From positions 1-58,450 of the forward strand of contig CALNBM010000038.1 in the NCBI GenBank assembly GCA_937874195.1: 58,450 nucleotides of DNA, read 5' to 3'. Of the stretch, positions 1-8,117 are shown piece after piece. The notes beneath the pieces are model-generated. The model saw only the letters and a program-made list of their open reading frames with translations. It had not been told where the DNA came from and made no database searches. The first letter of the stretch is position 1. The number at the start of each line of letters is the position of its first letter. The DNA is from an uncultured Clostridia bacterium (GTDB taxonomy: Bacteria; Bacillota; Clostridia; Christensenellales; UBA1242). The position numbers and the translations under genes are program-made.

Positions 1-1083
1 TGTCCAACAAATGCACTTAGTGAGAAAAACGATATAAACAGAGTGCTTAGAATGCTTAATGATAAAACTAAAGAAGTGGTTGTGCAAGTTGCGCCGTCAG
101 TGAGAGTGGCGCTGGCAGAAGAGTTTGGTTTTCCTATTGGCACCTTCACCGAAGGCAAAATGGTAACTGCATTAAGAAGGCTGGGATTTGACCATATCTT
201 TGATGTAAACACCGGCGCGGATTTCACAATCGTGGAAGAAAGTAAAGAACTTATTAATAGATTGACAAAAGGTACTGGACCACTTCCTATGTTCACAAGT
301 TGTTGCCCCGGCTGGTATAAATACATGGAGATGTTTGAGCCGGAGTTTAGACATAATATAAGCACTTGTAAATCGCCTAATGAAATGCTAGGCGCACTTG
401 TTAAATATTATTTTCAACAGCAAAATAAAGAAGTTAGGATTGTGTCTATCATGCCGTGTACTGCTAAAAAACATGAAGTAGTAAAGTATGGTGATATTGA
501 TGCTATTCTAACCACAAGGGAATTAGCACAATTAATAAAGTATAAAAACATTGATTACAAAAGTTTACCTGACGGAAAACTTGATCAACCGTTTGGGTTA
601 TATAGCGGAGCGGGATTGATATTTGGAGCAACTGGTGGTGTTATGGAAGCGGCGCTTAGAACTGCCAGTCAACACTTAAATAAAACGCAAAAGCCAGTAG
701 ATATTGAAATTGTTAGAGATTCTATTGGAAGAAAAGAAGTGGAAATAAAAACCGACACTAAAACGCTGAAAGTTGCAATAATTAATGGACTAAATAATGC
801 AAGATTATTCCTTAAAGATTTAAAAGAAGGGAAAACACAAGTTGATTTTGTGGAAATAATGGCGTGCCCGGGAGGATGTGTTAATGGTGGCGGTCAACCT
901 CTTATAGATTACTCAAAAATACAGTTAAGTGAAGTTATTAAAAAACGAGCTAAACCACTTTATCTAAACGATAAAAAGTCGCAAGTAAGAGCAAGTCATG
1001 AAAATGAGCAAGTTAAAAAAGTATATAAGGAATTGCTGGGGGAAAATGATGAACTAATTCATAGATTGCTTCATAATAAATAA
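1..1083 (+). CDS. hydA: [FeFe] hydrogenase, H-cluster domain (5' end outside window)
   Basis: The reading frame is open from base 1, so this is the C-terminal part of a longer protein, and the ATG at 43 is internal. Family hallmarks are visible in order: CPTNAL at the very start (last cysteine region of the preceding FeS domain), then the three H-cluster motifs TSCCPGW (about residue 100 of the visible part), MPCTAKK (about 150) and MACPGGCVNGGG (about 290). These supply the cysteines that hold the [4Fe-4S] subcluster and the bridging iron. Known family role: reversible reduction of protons to H2 during fermentation in the cytoplasm. The C-terminal tail has the usual small-subunit-like helix (KVYKELLG). 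An intrinsic terminator follows. The N-terminal FeS domains and the upstream partner genes cannot be seen, so whether this is a monomeric or a bifurcating HydABC-type enzyme is open. Confidence 0.93.
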   Translation, partial: CPTNALSEKNDINRVLRMLNDKTKEVVVQVAPSVRVALAEEFGFPIGTFTEGKMVTALRRLGFDHIFDVNTGADFTIVEESKELINRLTKGTGPLPMFTSCCPGWYKYMEMFEPEFRHNISTCKSPNEMLGALVKYYFQQQNKEVRIVSIMPCTAKKHEVVKYGDIDAILTTRELAQLIKYKNIDYKSLPDGKLDQPFGLYSGAGLIFGATGGVMEAALRTASQHLNKTQKPVDIEIVRDSIGRKEVEIKTDTKTLKVAIINGLNNARLFLKDLKEGKTQVDFVEIMACPGGCVNGGGQPLIDYSKIQLSEVIKKRAKPLYLNDKKSQVRASHENEQVKKVYKELLGENDELIHRLLHNK

Positions 1084-1088
1084 ATTAT

Positions 1089-1122
1089 AAAAGGTAAAGC
1101 GAAAAACACTTTGCCTTTTTTT
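1089..1122 (+). terminator. Intrinsic terminator after hydA
   Basis: AAAGGTAAAGCG pairs with CACTTTGCCTTT across an AAAAA loop (two G-U pairs), followed by seven T. It starts 6 bases after the hydrogenase stop. Confidence 0.85.
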
Positions 1123-1164
1123 ATAATTTTAAAAAACCGTTGTTTAAATATTTTTTAATTATTA

Positions 1165-1193
1165 TTGACTTTACTTTTATTATTAATTATAAT
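1165..1193 (+). promoter_or_regulatory. Sigma-A promoter for rpmH cluster
   Basis: TTGACT at 1165-1170, 17-base spacer, TATAAT at 1188-1193. This near-consensus promoter is the only strong one between hydA and rpmH, so it probably drives rpmH-rnpA-yidD-yidC-jag. Transcription would begin near 1200. Confidence 0.8.
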
Positions 1194-1199
1194 AGAGAA

Positions 1200-1471
1200 A
1201 GTTTTGGTTGTACTATCAATCAAAACTAACAGTACTTCAATGCGAAGGGAAATTTTCTTTTAACAGTGAAGTAAAAAGTTTGAAAATTTTATATAAAAAG
1301 CATAACCCGGTAACAGAAAAACTATGCAATATAAATTGTTTGATAACTTGAAAATATTTAAAACTTTTAAGGTTCGAAAACCACTAAAAGGTGTTTTTTG
1401 TTATAAAAACCAAGGTTAACAACTTAAAAAAGATTTAAAACAAACTATAAATAATAAAAGGATATACTAAC
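1200..1471 (+). promoter_or_regulatory. Long structured 5' leader of rpmH
   Basis: About 270 bases of non-coding leader between the predicted start point and rpmH. Visible structure: a hairpin right at the 5' end (1201-1226, GTTTTGGTTG paired with CAATCAAAAC, loop TACTAT). Then comes a larger element closed by TACTTCA (1233-1239) and TGAAGTA (1267-1273). Further on, AAAACCAC and GGTGTTTTTTG near 1380-1400 form a weak terminator-like hairpin. No open frame fills it, and no DnaA box clusters are seen. It may regulate L34/RnpA synthesis; function is inferred. Confidence 0.45.
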
Positions 1472-1606
1472 ATGAAAAGAACATACCAACCTAAAAAAAA
1501 GCAAAGAAGCAAAGTTCATGGCTTTCGTGAAAGAATGAAAACCAAGAGCGGTAGAAATGTAATCAAAAAAAGAAGAAACCGAGGCAGAGCAAAGTTAAGT
1601 GCGTAA
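1472..1606 (+). CDS. rpmH: 50S ribosomal protein L34
   Basis: A 44-residue, very basic protein beginning MKRTYQPKKKQRSKVHGF and ending GRAKLSA, the textbook L34 sequence and length. It is a component of the large ribosomal subunit. Start ATG at 1472 follows AAAGGATATACTAAC, a usable ribosome site. It is the first gene of the rpmH-rnpA-yidD-yidC-jag cluster, which in most bacteria lies beside dnaA and the replication origin. Here the upstream neighbour is hydA, so dnaA has been separated. A hairpin with a T-run directly follows the stop, which would let L34 be made in excess over the RnpA encoded downstream. Confidence 0.98.
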   Translation: MKRTYQPKKKQRSKVHGFRERMKTKSGRNVIKKRRNRGRAKLSA

Positions 1607-1611
1607 AGATG

Positions 1612-1653
1612 AATTAAAAACAAACGCAATTTGTTTGTTTTTTAATTTTTTTT
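1612..1653 (+). terminator. Hairpin with T-run between rpmH and rnpA (partial terminator)
   Basis: AATTAAAAACAAAC (1612-1625) pairs with GTTTGTTTTTTAATT (1633-1647) over a 7-base loop, followed by a T-tract. The stem is AT-rich, so partial read-through into rnpA is likely; no new promoter is obvious before rnpA. Confidence 0.6.
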
Positions 1654-1668
1654 AAAAAGGGGAAAGGA

Positions 1669-2016
1669 TTGTTAAAGCAAGAAAACCGATTGAAAAAAAG
1701 AAAAGAATTCAATTATATTTATTCAAACGGAGAATCTTCTGCGAGCAAATATCTTGTTTTATTGTTTACATCCACACCTAAAAATCCAGTAAGAGTGGGT
1801 TTTTCCGTTAGTAAAAAAATAGGGAAAGCATATTTTCGTAACAAAATAAAACGCAGATTAAGCAGTATTTTACGGGATTTAATTGCTTTAATGGAAAGTG
1901 AGTACACATATATTTTTGTTGCACGAGAAGGGGCAGGCGACATTTCATACGCAGAACTAAAACAAAATGTTCTCTATTTACTAAATAAAACTCAAAAACT
2001 TAAAGATAAGGTGTAA
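1669..2016 (+). CDS. rnpA: Ribonuclease P protein component
   Basis: A 115-residue basic protein, normal length for RnpA, which helps the RNase P RNA bind precursor tRNAs during 5' maturation. Diagnostic features: N-terminal RLKKRKEFNYIYSNG, central VRVGFSVSKKIGKAYFRNK and the RNK-IKRRL helix corresponding to the RNR signature that contacts the RNA and the metal ions. The start is TTG at 1669, chosen because GGGGAAAGG sits just before it and no ATG in frame keeps the conserved N-terminus. It follows rpmH after an attenuating hairpin and precedes yidD by 7 bases, so rnpA-yidD-yidC-jag is read as one transcript. Confidence 0.95.
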   Translation: MLKQENRLKKRKEFNYIYSNGESSASKYLVLLFTSTPKNPVRVGFSVSKKIGKAYFRNKIKRRLSSILRDLIALMESEYTYIFVAREGAGDISYAELKQNVLYLLNKTQKLKDKV

Positions 2017-2023
2017 AAGTAAA

Positions 2024-2290
2024 ATGATTAAATTTCTTTGTTTTCCAATTAAATTTATATTGTTTATTCCCATTTACTTTTACAAATGGTGCATATCACC
2101 TTTTTTAAAAAAATCTTGTATTTATTATCCCACATGTTCTTCTTATGCAATTATTGCGATTAAAGAACATGGGGTAGTGGCAGGCAGTTCGCTTGCTATT
2201 CGGCGAATTAGTTCGTGTTTGCCTCATAATAAGGCTGGCGAGGACTATGTGCCAATAAACATAAAAGGAGATAAAAAATGGGTTTTTTAA
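2024..2290 (+). CDS. yidD: Membrane protein insertion efficiency factor
   Basis: An 88-residue protein with an N-terminal hydrophobic/amphipathic stretch (FIPIYFYKWCISPF) and the family signature YYPTCSSYAIIAIKEHG, then a basic region RRISSCLPHNKAGEDYVP. YidD-family proteins are small inner-face membrane proteins that assist YidC insertion. Position between rnpA and yidC is the conserved one. Its end overlaps the yidC start by 13 bases in another frame, which suggests translational coupling. Confidence 0.93.
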   Translation: MIKFLCFPIKFILFIPIYFYKWCISPFLKKSCIYYPTCSSYAIIAIKEHGVVAGSSLAIRRISSCLPHNKAGEDYVPINIKGDKKWVF

Positions 2291-3339
2291 ACTCAATCCC
2301 GCAACCAACAGGATTTTGGTTTAATATTTTATTTGCTTTTGAAAATTGGCTAGGTAGTTATGTGTTAGGAATTATTTTAATAACTGTGATTATTAAATTA
2401 GCGCTACTTCCGTTAGATGTGGTAAACAAATACACTTCTAAGAAAAATTCAAGAGTACAACAAATATTAAAACCAGAGATCGAGAAGATAAAGAAAAAAT
2501 ACTCAAACAATCCACAAATGGAAAACCAAAAGACCATGGAACTTTATAAAAGAGAAAATCATTCGGTGATTGGAACTTGCGTGGGGATGCTTGTTTATAT
2601 GGCACTAACGCTAACAATATTTTTCACATTGTTAAGTTCTTTTAACACCATTGCTTCTTATAAGATTTATAATGAGTATACTCAAATGGAAGCAATTTAT
2701 GAAGATAAATTTAATGAAGTTATTTCCATTAATCCAGCTGACGAGGAACTAGCAACGAATGAAGCTGAGCTTGCTGTTATTAATTCATACAGCGACATAA
2801 AAACAGGATTTTTATGGATTCAAAATATTTGGAGGCCAGACACTAGCACAAGAATAGTGCTAACTTATAAGGATTTTTCTGACCTGGTTAAACATTTAAA
2901 TTTAAACGAAGAGCAAAAGATTAATGAAGAGCAGTATGCTAAAATTGTAACAAACTCATTTGATAGAGGGGAAGGCGCAATTTATCATGGTTGGAACGGA
3001 ATGTTTTTAGTTAGTATTTTGGCAGCATTGCTTACTTACGGTTCCATGAAAGTTACTGTGATTATGAATAAAATGAAAGCAAAAAAAGAGAATAAAGAGT
3101 ATATTGCCGGCCCAGAAGGTGGCAAAGCAATGACTTATGTTATGCCACTTATTATGGGTATTTTCACACTTCTTTACAACGCTGCATTTGGTATTTATAT
3201 CGTTGCGGGTGCGATAGTTGGCTTTATAACAGGACCACTTGTGAACTTCCTTGTTGATAAGATAGACGATAAAATTCAATATAATAATGAAATGAAAAGG
3301 ACTGCATCTTATAGCAGAACTAAAAGAGAGATAAAATGA
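2278..3339 (+). CDS. yidC: Membrane protein insertase YidC/OxaA/SpoIIIJ
   Basis: 353 residues. The first membrane segment (about 15-45, FNILFAFENWLGSYVLGIILI) is followed by IIKLALLPLDVV, the family entry motif, and a charged cytoplasmic hairpin (KPEIEKIKKKYSNNPQ) typical of YidC. More membrane segments lie near 100-122, 245-265, 280-298 and 300-325. Between about 125 and 240 there is an unusually long polar extracellular loop. There is no lipobox at the N-terminus, unlike Bacillus SpoIIIJ. Known role: insertion of membrane proteins alone or with SecYEG; SpoIIIJ-type members also serve sporulation. Start ATG 2278 follows AGGAG; its TGA overlaps the jag start (ATGA). Confidence 0.95.
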   Translation: MGFLNSIPQPTGFWFNILFAFENWLGSYVLGIILITVIIKLALLPLDVVNKYTSKKNSRVQQILKPEIEKIKKKYSNNPQMENQKTMELYKRENHSVIGTCVGMLVYMALTLTIFFTLLSSFNTIASYKIYNEYTQMEAIYEDKFNEVISINPADEELATNEAELAVINSYSDIKTGFLWIQNIWRPDTSTRIVLTYKDFSDLVKHLNLNEEQKINEEQYAKIVTNSFDRGEGAIYHGWNGMFLVSILAALLTYGSMKVTVIMNKMKAKKENKEYIAGPEGGKAMTYVMPLIMGIFTLLYNAAFGIYIVAGAIVGFITGPLVNFLVDKIDDKIQYNNEMKRTASYSRTKREIK

Positions 3340-4067
3340 GAAAAATTGTAGCAGAAGCAAAAACAGTGGAACTTGCAATCGAAAAAGGTTTGCAAATGCT
3401 AAGTGCAACCAGAGAGCAAGTGACAATAGAAGTTTTAGAAAAAGAAACTATGCTAAAAAAAGCAAAAGTTGAACTAACTCTTTTTGAAACAGAAGAAGAG
3501 AAAGCAGAAGCGGTAAATAATCAAACACAGGCAAAACAAGTTTTAACTCAAATAAAAAAAGCAAGTTTTGAGAAAAAGGATGGAGTGGAACGCGCTGACT
3601 TATCAAAATTAGAAAATACAGTGGTGGATGATTTAACAACCTTTCTAAATGATATAATGAACATTTTAAAAATTGAAGGGCAAGTATCTTATAAAGTGCT
3701 GGATGATGACCTATATATGATAATGGAAGGGGCTAGCTTAGGAGTTTTAATTGGTCACCATGGTAACACTTTAGAAGCAGTGCAAAATTTAATAAACGCT
3801 ATTATTAAAAATAAATATGATAAATACAAGAAAAAGATTTTCTTAGACATTGAAAATTATCGTCAAAAGCGCATTGATATTTTGCAAGCACTTGCAAAAA
3901 GAATGGCAACAAAGGTTGTTCAAATGAAAAAAGGACTAAAATTGGAGCCTATGAATAGTTTTGAAAGAAGAATTATTCATTCCACATTACAAGAAATTCC
4001 AGGATTATCTACGCACAGCGAAGGAGTGGAGCCAAAACGCTATTTAGTAATAGATTATCAACCATAA
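3336..4067 (+). CDS. jag: Jag/KhpB RNA-binding protein (Jag_N, KH, R3H)
   Basis: 243 residues. The N-terminal Jag_N domain (1-52, AKTVELAIEKGLQML...VTIEVLEKE) is followed by a charged linker. Then comes a KH domain with LIGHHGNTLEAVQNLIN (the GxxG loop, about 145-160) and a C-terminal R3H domain (R-x3-H within SFERRIIHSTLQ, about 208-220). Known family role: KhpB/EloR RNA chaperone linked to cell elongation and, in sporulators, SpoIIIJ-associated. It is four-base overlapped with yidC and closes the operon; a strong terminator follows. The usual next gene, mnmE, is absent. Confidence 0.95.
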   Translation: MRKIVAEAKTVELAIEKGLQMLSATREQVTIEVLEKETMLKKAKVELTLFETEEEKAEAVNNQTQAKQVLTQIKKASFEKKDGVERADLSKLENTVVDDLTTFLNDIMNILKIEGQVSYKVLDDDLYMIMEGASLGVLIGHHGNTLEAVQNLINAIIKNKYDKYKKKIFLDIENYRQKRIDILQALAKRMATKVVQMKKGLKLEPMNSFERRIIHSTLQEIPGLSTHSEGVEPKRYLVIDYQP

Positions 4068-4103
4068 ATACACTTTAAAAATTGAACACAAACAAAAGCT
4101 AAT

Positions 4104-4140
4104 ATCTCTTATGGTAAATAAATCATAGGAGATTTTTTTT
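4104..4140 (+). terminator. Intrinsic terminator after jag
   Basis: ATCTCTTATG (4104-4113) pairs with CATAGGAGAT (4124-4133), one G-U, loop of 10, then eight T. It ends the rpmH-jag transcript. Confidence 0.9.
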
Positions 4141-4464
4141 GTAAGCGTGAGAAAAGTAACTTAAAAATGAGTTAAAAACATATTAATATTTTTAACAGAA
4201 TATCCAAAGCAGGCGCAACATTTTAGGCAAAAGGATACATTAAGAGATAAAGCAGTACGAAAATAATAAATATGTTAAAAAATCAAGAAAAAAAGTCGGC
4301 ATTATTTTAAAAGTTAATTCTTTTAATATAACCGGAGTATAATTTTTATCTCTCACATATAAATTAAAGATGCAAATTCACATATAAAATAAGTTATTTG
4401 TTATGAAATTAATTTTAAATATTATATACTACAAAAGAAATTAAAAAATAAGAAGGAAAAACGC
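4141..4464. other. Intergenic region, no gene seen
   Basis: Very AT-rich, with no frame longer than a few codons that has a ribosome site. A TATAAT-like hexamer lies near 4338 and TATACT near 4425 (with TTGTTA 21 bases before), either of which could serve the ABC genes; neither has a well-spaced -35. AGAAGGA just before 4465 is the ribosome site of the next gene. Confidence 0.5.
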
Positions 4465-5172
4465 ATGCTTAATATTAAAAATCTAACAAAAAAATATGGC
4501 GAAAAGGTTGCAGTTGATGATTTAACACTGCAAGTTGGAAGTGGTCAGATTTGGGCATTTATTGGTCATAACGGCGCAGGAAAAACAACAACTTTAAAAG
4601 CGGTTGCAGGAATTATAGAATATGAAAAGGGAGAAATTTTAGTGGATGATATAAACATTAAATTAAATCCCATTGAGGCTAAAAATATTATGGCGTATTT
4701 GCCTGACAATCCGGATTTGTATGAACATTTAAAAGGCATTGATTACCTTAATTTTATTGCCGATGTTTATAAAATTAATAAAGATAAAAGGCAAGAAAAT
4801 ATTGAAAAGTATGCAAAAAGATTGGCTATTTATAATGATTTGAAAGCGCCGATTTCTAGTTATTCACATGGCATGAAACAAAAATTAGCACTTGTTTCGG
4901 CACTTTTACATAATCCAAAACTGCTATTGTTAGATGAGCCATTTGTGGGATTAGATCCTAAAAGTAGCCATGAATTTAAGGAAATAATGAACGAGTTTGT
5001 AAAAGGTGGTGCCGCAATTTTTTATTCTACGCATGTGCTAGAAGTGGCAGAAAAAATATGCACGCATGTTGCAATAATTAAAAAAGGAAAACTTGTAGCT
5101 AGCGGAGAAATGGCAAAAATTCGCGGAATGAAAAGTTTGGAAAAATTGTTTTTGGAGCTGGAAAATGAATAA
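4465..5172 (+). CDS. ABC transporter ATP-binding protein
   Basis: 235 residues, the usual size for a single nucleotide-binding domain of an ABC-2-type exporter. Walker A GHNGAGKTT (about 34-42), Q-loop region around 78, signature SYSHGMKQKL (about 133-142), Walker B LLLLDEPFVGLDP (about 152-164) and the switch histidine in STHVLEVAEK (about 190) are all intact, so it should hydrolyse ATP. The signature reads SHGMK rather than LSGGQ, common in EcsA/BcrA-like exporters. It overlaps the next gene by 8 bases, indicating a two-gene operon and a permease partner. Substrate cannot be told from sequence. Confidence 0.93.
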   Translation: MLNIKNLTKKYGEKVAVDDLTLQVGSGQIWAFIGHNGAGKTTTLKAVAGIIEYEKGEILVDDINIKLNPIEAKNIMAYLPDNPDLYEHLKGIDYLNFIADVYKINKDKRQENIEKYAKRLAIYNDLKAPISSYSHGMKQKLALVSALLHNPKLLLLDEPFVGLDPKSSHEFKEIMNEFVKGGAAIFYSTHVLEVAEKICTHVAIIKKGKLVASGEMAKIRGMKSLEKLFLELENE

Positions 5173-6784
5173 TGTTTTATCGCTTACAAAAATATATATT
5201 AAACAATTTATTGCACGGCTTGCATCTTTTATTACCAAGAAAAAAATTCAAAATATAATGCTAATAATTTTTATTTTTGTTATTTTTGCAAGTATAATAG
5301 CATCCGTAACCTTTCAATTTGTTTGGGGATTTGCAATGCCACTAAAAGCAATGCAGGCAGAAAAATTTATCATTACTTATGGTTTAATAATATCGGTATT
5401 TTTAAGCTTGATGATTGTTATTTATGAAATACCCGAACATTTTTATAAAAACAAAGACTATCAAACGCTAGCAAGTTTGCCACTAAGAAATTGGGAAGTG
5501 GTTACTGCTAAGATTATCACCGCATATATATCTATATTTTTATATAACCTAATAATCGTTTTACCGTCATTCATAGCATATTTTATTTATAATCCTATAA
5601 GTGTGCTGGCTATAACTATGGCTGCTGTATCACTACTATTTTTACCTATGTTTATTTTGCTAGTTGGTTGTATACTAGGTTTTTTTATTCATTTGATAAC
5701 ATCAAGACTTAAAAATAAAACATTATTTAGCACAATCTTTATGTTTCTTTTTATTATTATTATTATGGGCGTTTCCTTTCTATCTTCTGCGCAAGGCTTA
5801 CCAAATATATTTGTAAACGGGGAAACACCCTTAGCAATTAAAATAACTTTGCCGTTTATTTATTTTCTAAATACTGCTATAACAGACGGCAATGTATTTT
5901 TCTTTATTTATTTTATATTAATAAATTTTGCTTATCTTATTCTTGCGATTTGGGTGATAAGCGTTACATACACAAAAATAAATTCACATCTATTAACAAC
6001 AAAAGTAAAGATTTCAAAAAAACCAATTTCCTTTGAAAAGCAATCGCCTTTTAGTGCAATGTTAAAAAAAGAATCCAAATCGTTTTTTGGCAGTTCTATT
6101 TGGACGGTTAATGTTTTAGTGGGACCGCTAATGATAGTGGTATTAGCAGTGGTGTTTGGCATTATAATTAAAGTAGAACTTAATAATCTTGCTACCCCTA
6201 CCGAAAAACATTTTTTGATGAATATGATGAGTATTATGTATTTAGGGATTATTTCTATGCTTGTTGGCATGTGTACAACAACAACTTCAAGCATTTCTAT
6301 GGAAAGCAAAAAAATTCAAATTTTAAAACAATTACCAATTAGTTTTAACACTATGGCATTTTCAAAAATTTTATTTAGTTTCTTACTCATATATATTCCT
6401 TTAATTATAGCAAATGTTATATTTTTAATACTTAACTACATAAGTATCTTTTATGCTATCGCACTATTTGTTATCCAAGCAATTATAGTGTTTGCTTGTA
6501 GTGTAATGGGGCTTGTTATAAACTTAAAATTCCCTAAACTTATATGGAAAAAAGAAACGGAAGTTGTAAAGCAGGGCGCAAGTCTTGCTATTAGTCTTTT
6601 ATTAAATATTTTTATTGGTGCGCTTCCGCTAGTGTTGTTTTTTAGTTTCACAACTTGGTTTATGAGCGGAAATAATTATCTGTGGTTTTTATTAATTTTG
6701 CTTGTTTGGTCAACAGTATATTTGGTAACTGCTTTAATGTTATTAAAATATAAAGGCAAAAAATTATTTGAAAAAGTTTGTTAA
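5165..6784 (+). CDS. ABC exporter permease (ABC-2-like), partner of upstream ATPase
   Basis: 539 residues, with about a dozen strongly hydrophobic segments visible (for example near 30-52, 66-90, 115-140, 150-175, 190-210, 245-270, 320-345, 365-385, 405-440, 440-465, 485-505, 510-530). Between the sixth and seventh there is a cytoplasmic loop rich in Lys (KVKISKKPISFEK). No ATP-binding motif is present. Architecture and coupling to the ATPase point to a large ABC exporter membrane subunit of the kind common in Clostridia. KESKSFFGSSIWTVNVLVGP recalls the conserved KExK...R/S patch of that group. Drug, lipid or peptide export are all possible. Confidence 0.8.
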   Translation: MNNVLSLTKIYIKQFIARLASFITKKKIQNIMLIIFIFVIFASIIASVTFQFVWGFAMPLKAMQAEKFIITYGLIISVFLSLMIVIYEIPEHFYKNKDYQTLASLPLRNWEVVTAKIITAYISIFLYNLIIVLPSFIAYFIYNPISVLAITMAAVSLLFLPMFILLVGCILGFFIHLITSRLKNKTLFSTIFMFLFIIIIMGVSFLSSAQGLPNIFVNGETPLAIKITLPFIYFLNTAITDGNVFFFIYFILINFAYLILAIWVISVTYTKINSHLLTTKVKISKKPISFEKQSPFSAMLKKESKSFFGSSIWTVNVLVGPLMIVVLAVVFGIIIKVELNNLATPTEKHFLMNMMSIMYLGIISMLVGMCTTTTSSISMESKKIQILKQLPISFNTMAFSKILFSFLLIYIPLIIANVIFLILNYISIFYAIALFVIQAIIVFACSVMGLVINLKFPKLIWKKETEVVKQGASLAISLLLNIFIGALPLVLFFSFTTWFMSGNNYLWFLLILLVWSTVYLVTALMLLKYKGKKLFEKVC

Positions 6785-6982
6785 ATAAAGTAGTTTTGTG
6801 TGATAGTTTAACATAAATGTTTTTATTAATACGAAGACTTAAACATATAAATGTAGTAGTAACTATAACTGATTTTTACACGGTTTTAGTTTAACTTTAA
6901 ATTGATTTTAAGGCAAATTTCATTTTAGTATTTTAGATTTTGTGTTACAGGTTTATTTATTATAATTCGAAGATTAACCACT

Positions 6983-7027
6983 AAAAAACCACCTGTTACA
7001 CTTGTAAGACAGGTGGCTTATTTTTAT
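6983..7027. terminator. Bidirectional terminator in the 6785-7119 gap
   Basis: CCACCTGT (6989-6996) pairs with ACAGGTGG (7009-7016). On the minus strand it is followed directly by six T, on the plus strand by TTATTTTT. It therefore separates the plus ABC operon from the minus-strand gene that ends at 7120. The rest of the 335-base gap shows nothing recognisable. Confidence 0.8.
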
Positions 7028-7119
7028 AAGATTATTTAATTTTTTAAAGCCTTATAAGAAAAGTTTTTATAAACTTAAAATTCAAATATAATATAATCTT
7101 AAACACATTTATATATGAT

Positions 7120-7749
7120 TTATTTTGGTTGTTTTGTTTTTAGTTTATCCCATCTTTTAATAACTCGTGTTTTCCAAAGCCATGGTGTTTGTTTCTTTTT
7201 TCCACGAGCAGATTGAATTATCATGAACACTTTTGTTACAGTTGTTAAGAAAAGTAAACCTATGCCTAAGAAAAACATGGAAATAAAAACCGTTTTCCAA
7301 AATATTGCTGTGCTTTTTAATGAAGTTCCTAAAATAAGAAGAAGAGCAGCAAGCGCATCTATTATATTTGTTTCCAACCCTTCATTTGCATGCAACCGCA
7401 TAAATTCGCTTTTTTTATCAATAAGAAGTGGCACAAAAAACAATAAATATCCTGTCCACGCCCATTTTCTGTGTTTTTTAATGTCAGCAGGCAACTCTTC
7501 CTTTTCAGGCTTTTTAAGATTTAAAAACTTTGCAGTGGCAGAACGAGTGTCTTCACTCACCATTTCTTTTGCCACTTCTGTTGCCTTTTCTTTGTCTACT
7601 TCAATAGGTTTATCCAAATTAAGATTAGATACTTTCTTTTTTGTTTGCGATTCTTTTTTTACTTCGGCCTTGGGTTTTTTAACCTCTTTTTTTGTTTCTA
7701 TCGCAGTTTTTGTTTCCACAGCGGTTTCAGTTTGCTTTTTGTCGTCCAT
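7120..7749 (-). CDS. Membrane protein, DUF4870/Tic20-like, with long charged N-terminus
   Basis: 209 residues. Residues 1-90 are a Lys/Glu/Thr-rich soluble extension with short repeats (ETAVETKTAIETKKEVKKPKAE). From about 95 there are three hydrophobic segments: AWTGYLLFFVPLL, IIDALAALLLILGT and a longer one around 150-180. The motif FMRLHANEGL between the first two matches the RxHAxQGL turn seen in DUF4870/Tic20-like small membrane proteins; that assignment is from memory of the family and tentative. The ATG start is set by AAGGAGCTATAAAAAA. It follows the 95-residue gene by 56 bases on the same strand, probably co-transcribed. Function unknown. Confidence 0.6.
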   Translation of the reverse strand: MDDKKQTETAVETKTAIETKKEVKKPKAEVKKESQTKKKVSNLNLDKPIEVDKEKATEVAKEMVSEDTRSATAKFLNLKKPEKEELPADIKKHRKWAWTGYLLFFVPLLIDKKSEFMRLHANEGLETNIIDALAALLLILGTSLKSTAIFWKTVFISMFFLGIGLLFLTTVTKVFMIIQSARGKKKQTPWLWKTRVIKRWDKLKTKQPK

Positions 7750-7805
7750 TTTTTTATAGCTCCTTTATTTTTAATCACTTTAGCAATTAATCAAGGGTCA
7801 TTTAA

Positions 7806-8093
7806 TTATATTTGTTTAGTTTCGTTGGGAGTTGCAGGGCTTAAAGGGGGAGATGTAGCATTCTCTATATAATCTTTTTTAAGTTTACGCTTTAACACCT
7901 TAAAATATTCCGTTTGAGCCCTTTGAAGTTGCGAGATTATAAATGGATTATGAGAACCTAAAAAGTTTGTTGCAATTTTTCCATCATTAGTTAAAATAAC
8001 ACACATACAAGTACAACATTCTTCATCGAAAACAACACCATTTTCTTTAGTAGAAATAACTAAATTTATATCGTTTAACACTGAAAACTTCAA
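7806..8093 (-). CDS. Small conserved-looking hypothetical protein
   Basis: 95 residues from a TTG start at 8093, preceded by GGAG 11 bases upstream. It contains a CCTCMC cysteine cluster (about 26-31) within DEECCTCMCVILTNDGKIATNFLGSHNPF. A basic helix LKRKLKKDY and a proline-rich tail (SPPLSPATP) follow. No family is recognised. The first half looks like a small beta-sheet domain and the cysteines could bind a metal. It shares the unusual leader GGAGCTATA with the next gene, and the two read as an operon driven from the extended -10 promoter at 8118-8126. Confidence 0.55.
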   Translation of the reverse strand: MKFSVLNDINLVISTKENGVVFDEECCTCMCVILTNDGKIATNFLGSHNPFIISQLQRAQTEYFKVLKRKLKKDYIENATSPPLSPATPNETKQI

Positions 8094-8117
8094 CTTTTAT
8101 ATAGCTCCATTTGCATT

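Noticed and set aside
1084..1471. Replication origin between hydA and rpmH
   Set aside because: No cluster of DnaA boxes (TTATNCACA-type) or AT-rich 13-mers beyond background; dnaA is not adjacent.
7223..7759. 178-codon plus-strand frame opposite the DUF4870-like gene
   Set aside because: Its start has no ribosome site, its composition mirrors the Lys/Glu-rich minus-strand gene, and the minus frame has a clear ribosome site and membrane-protein features.
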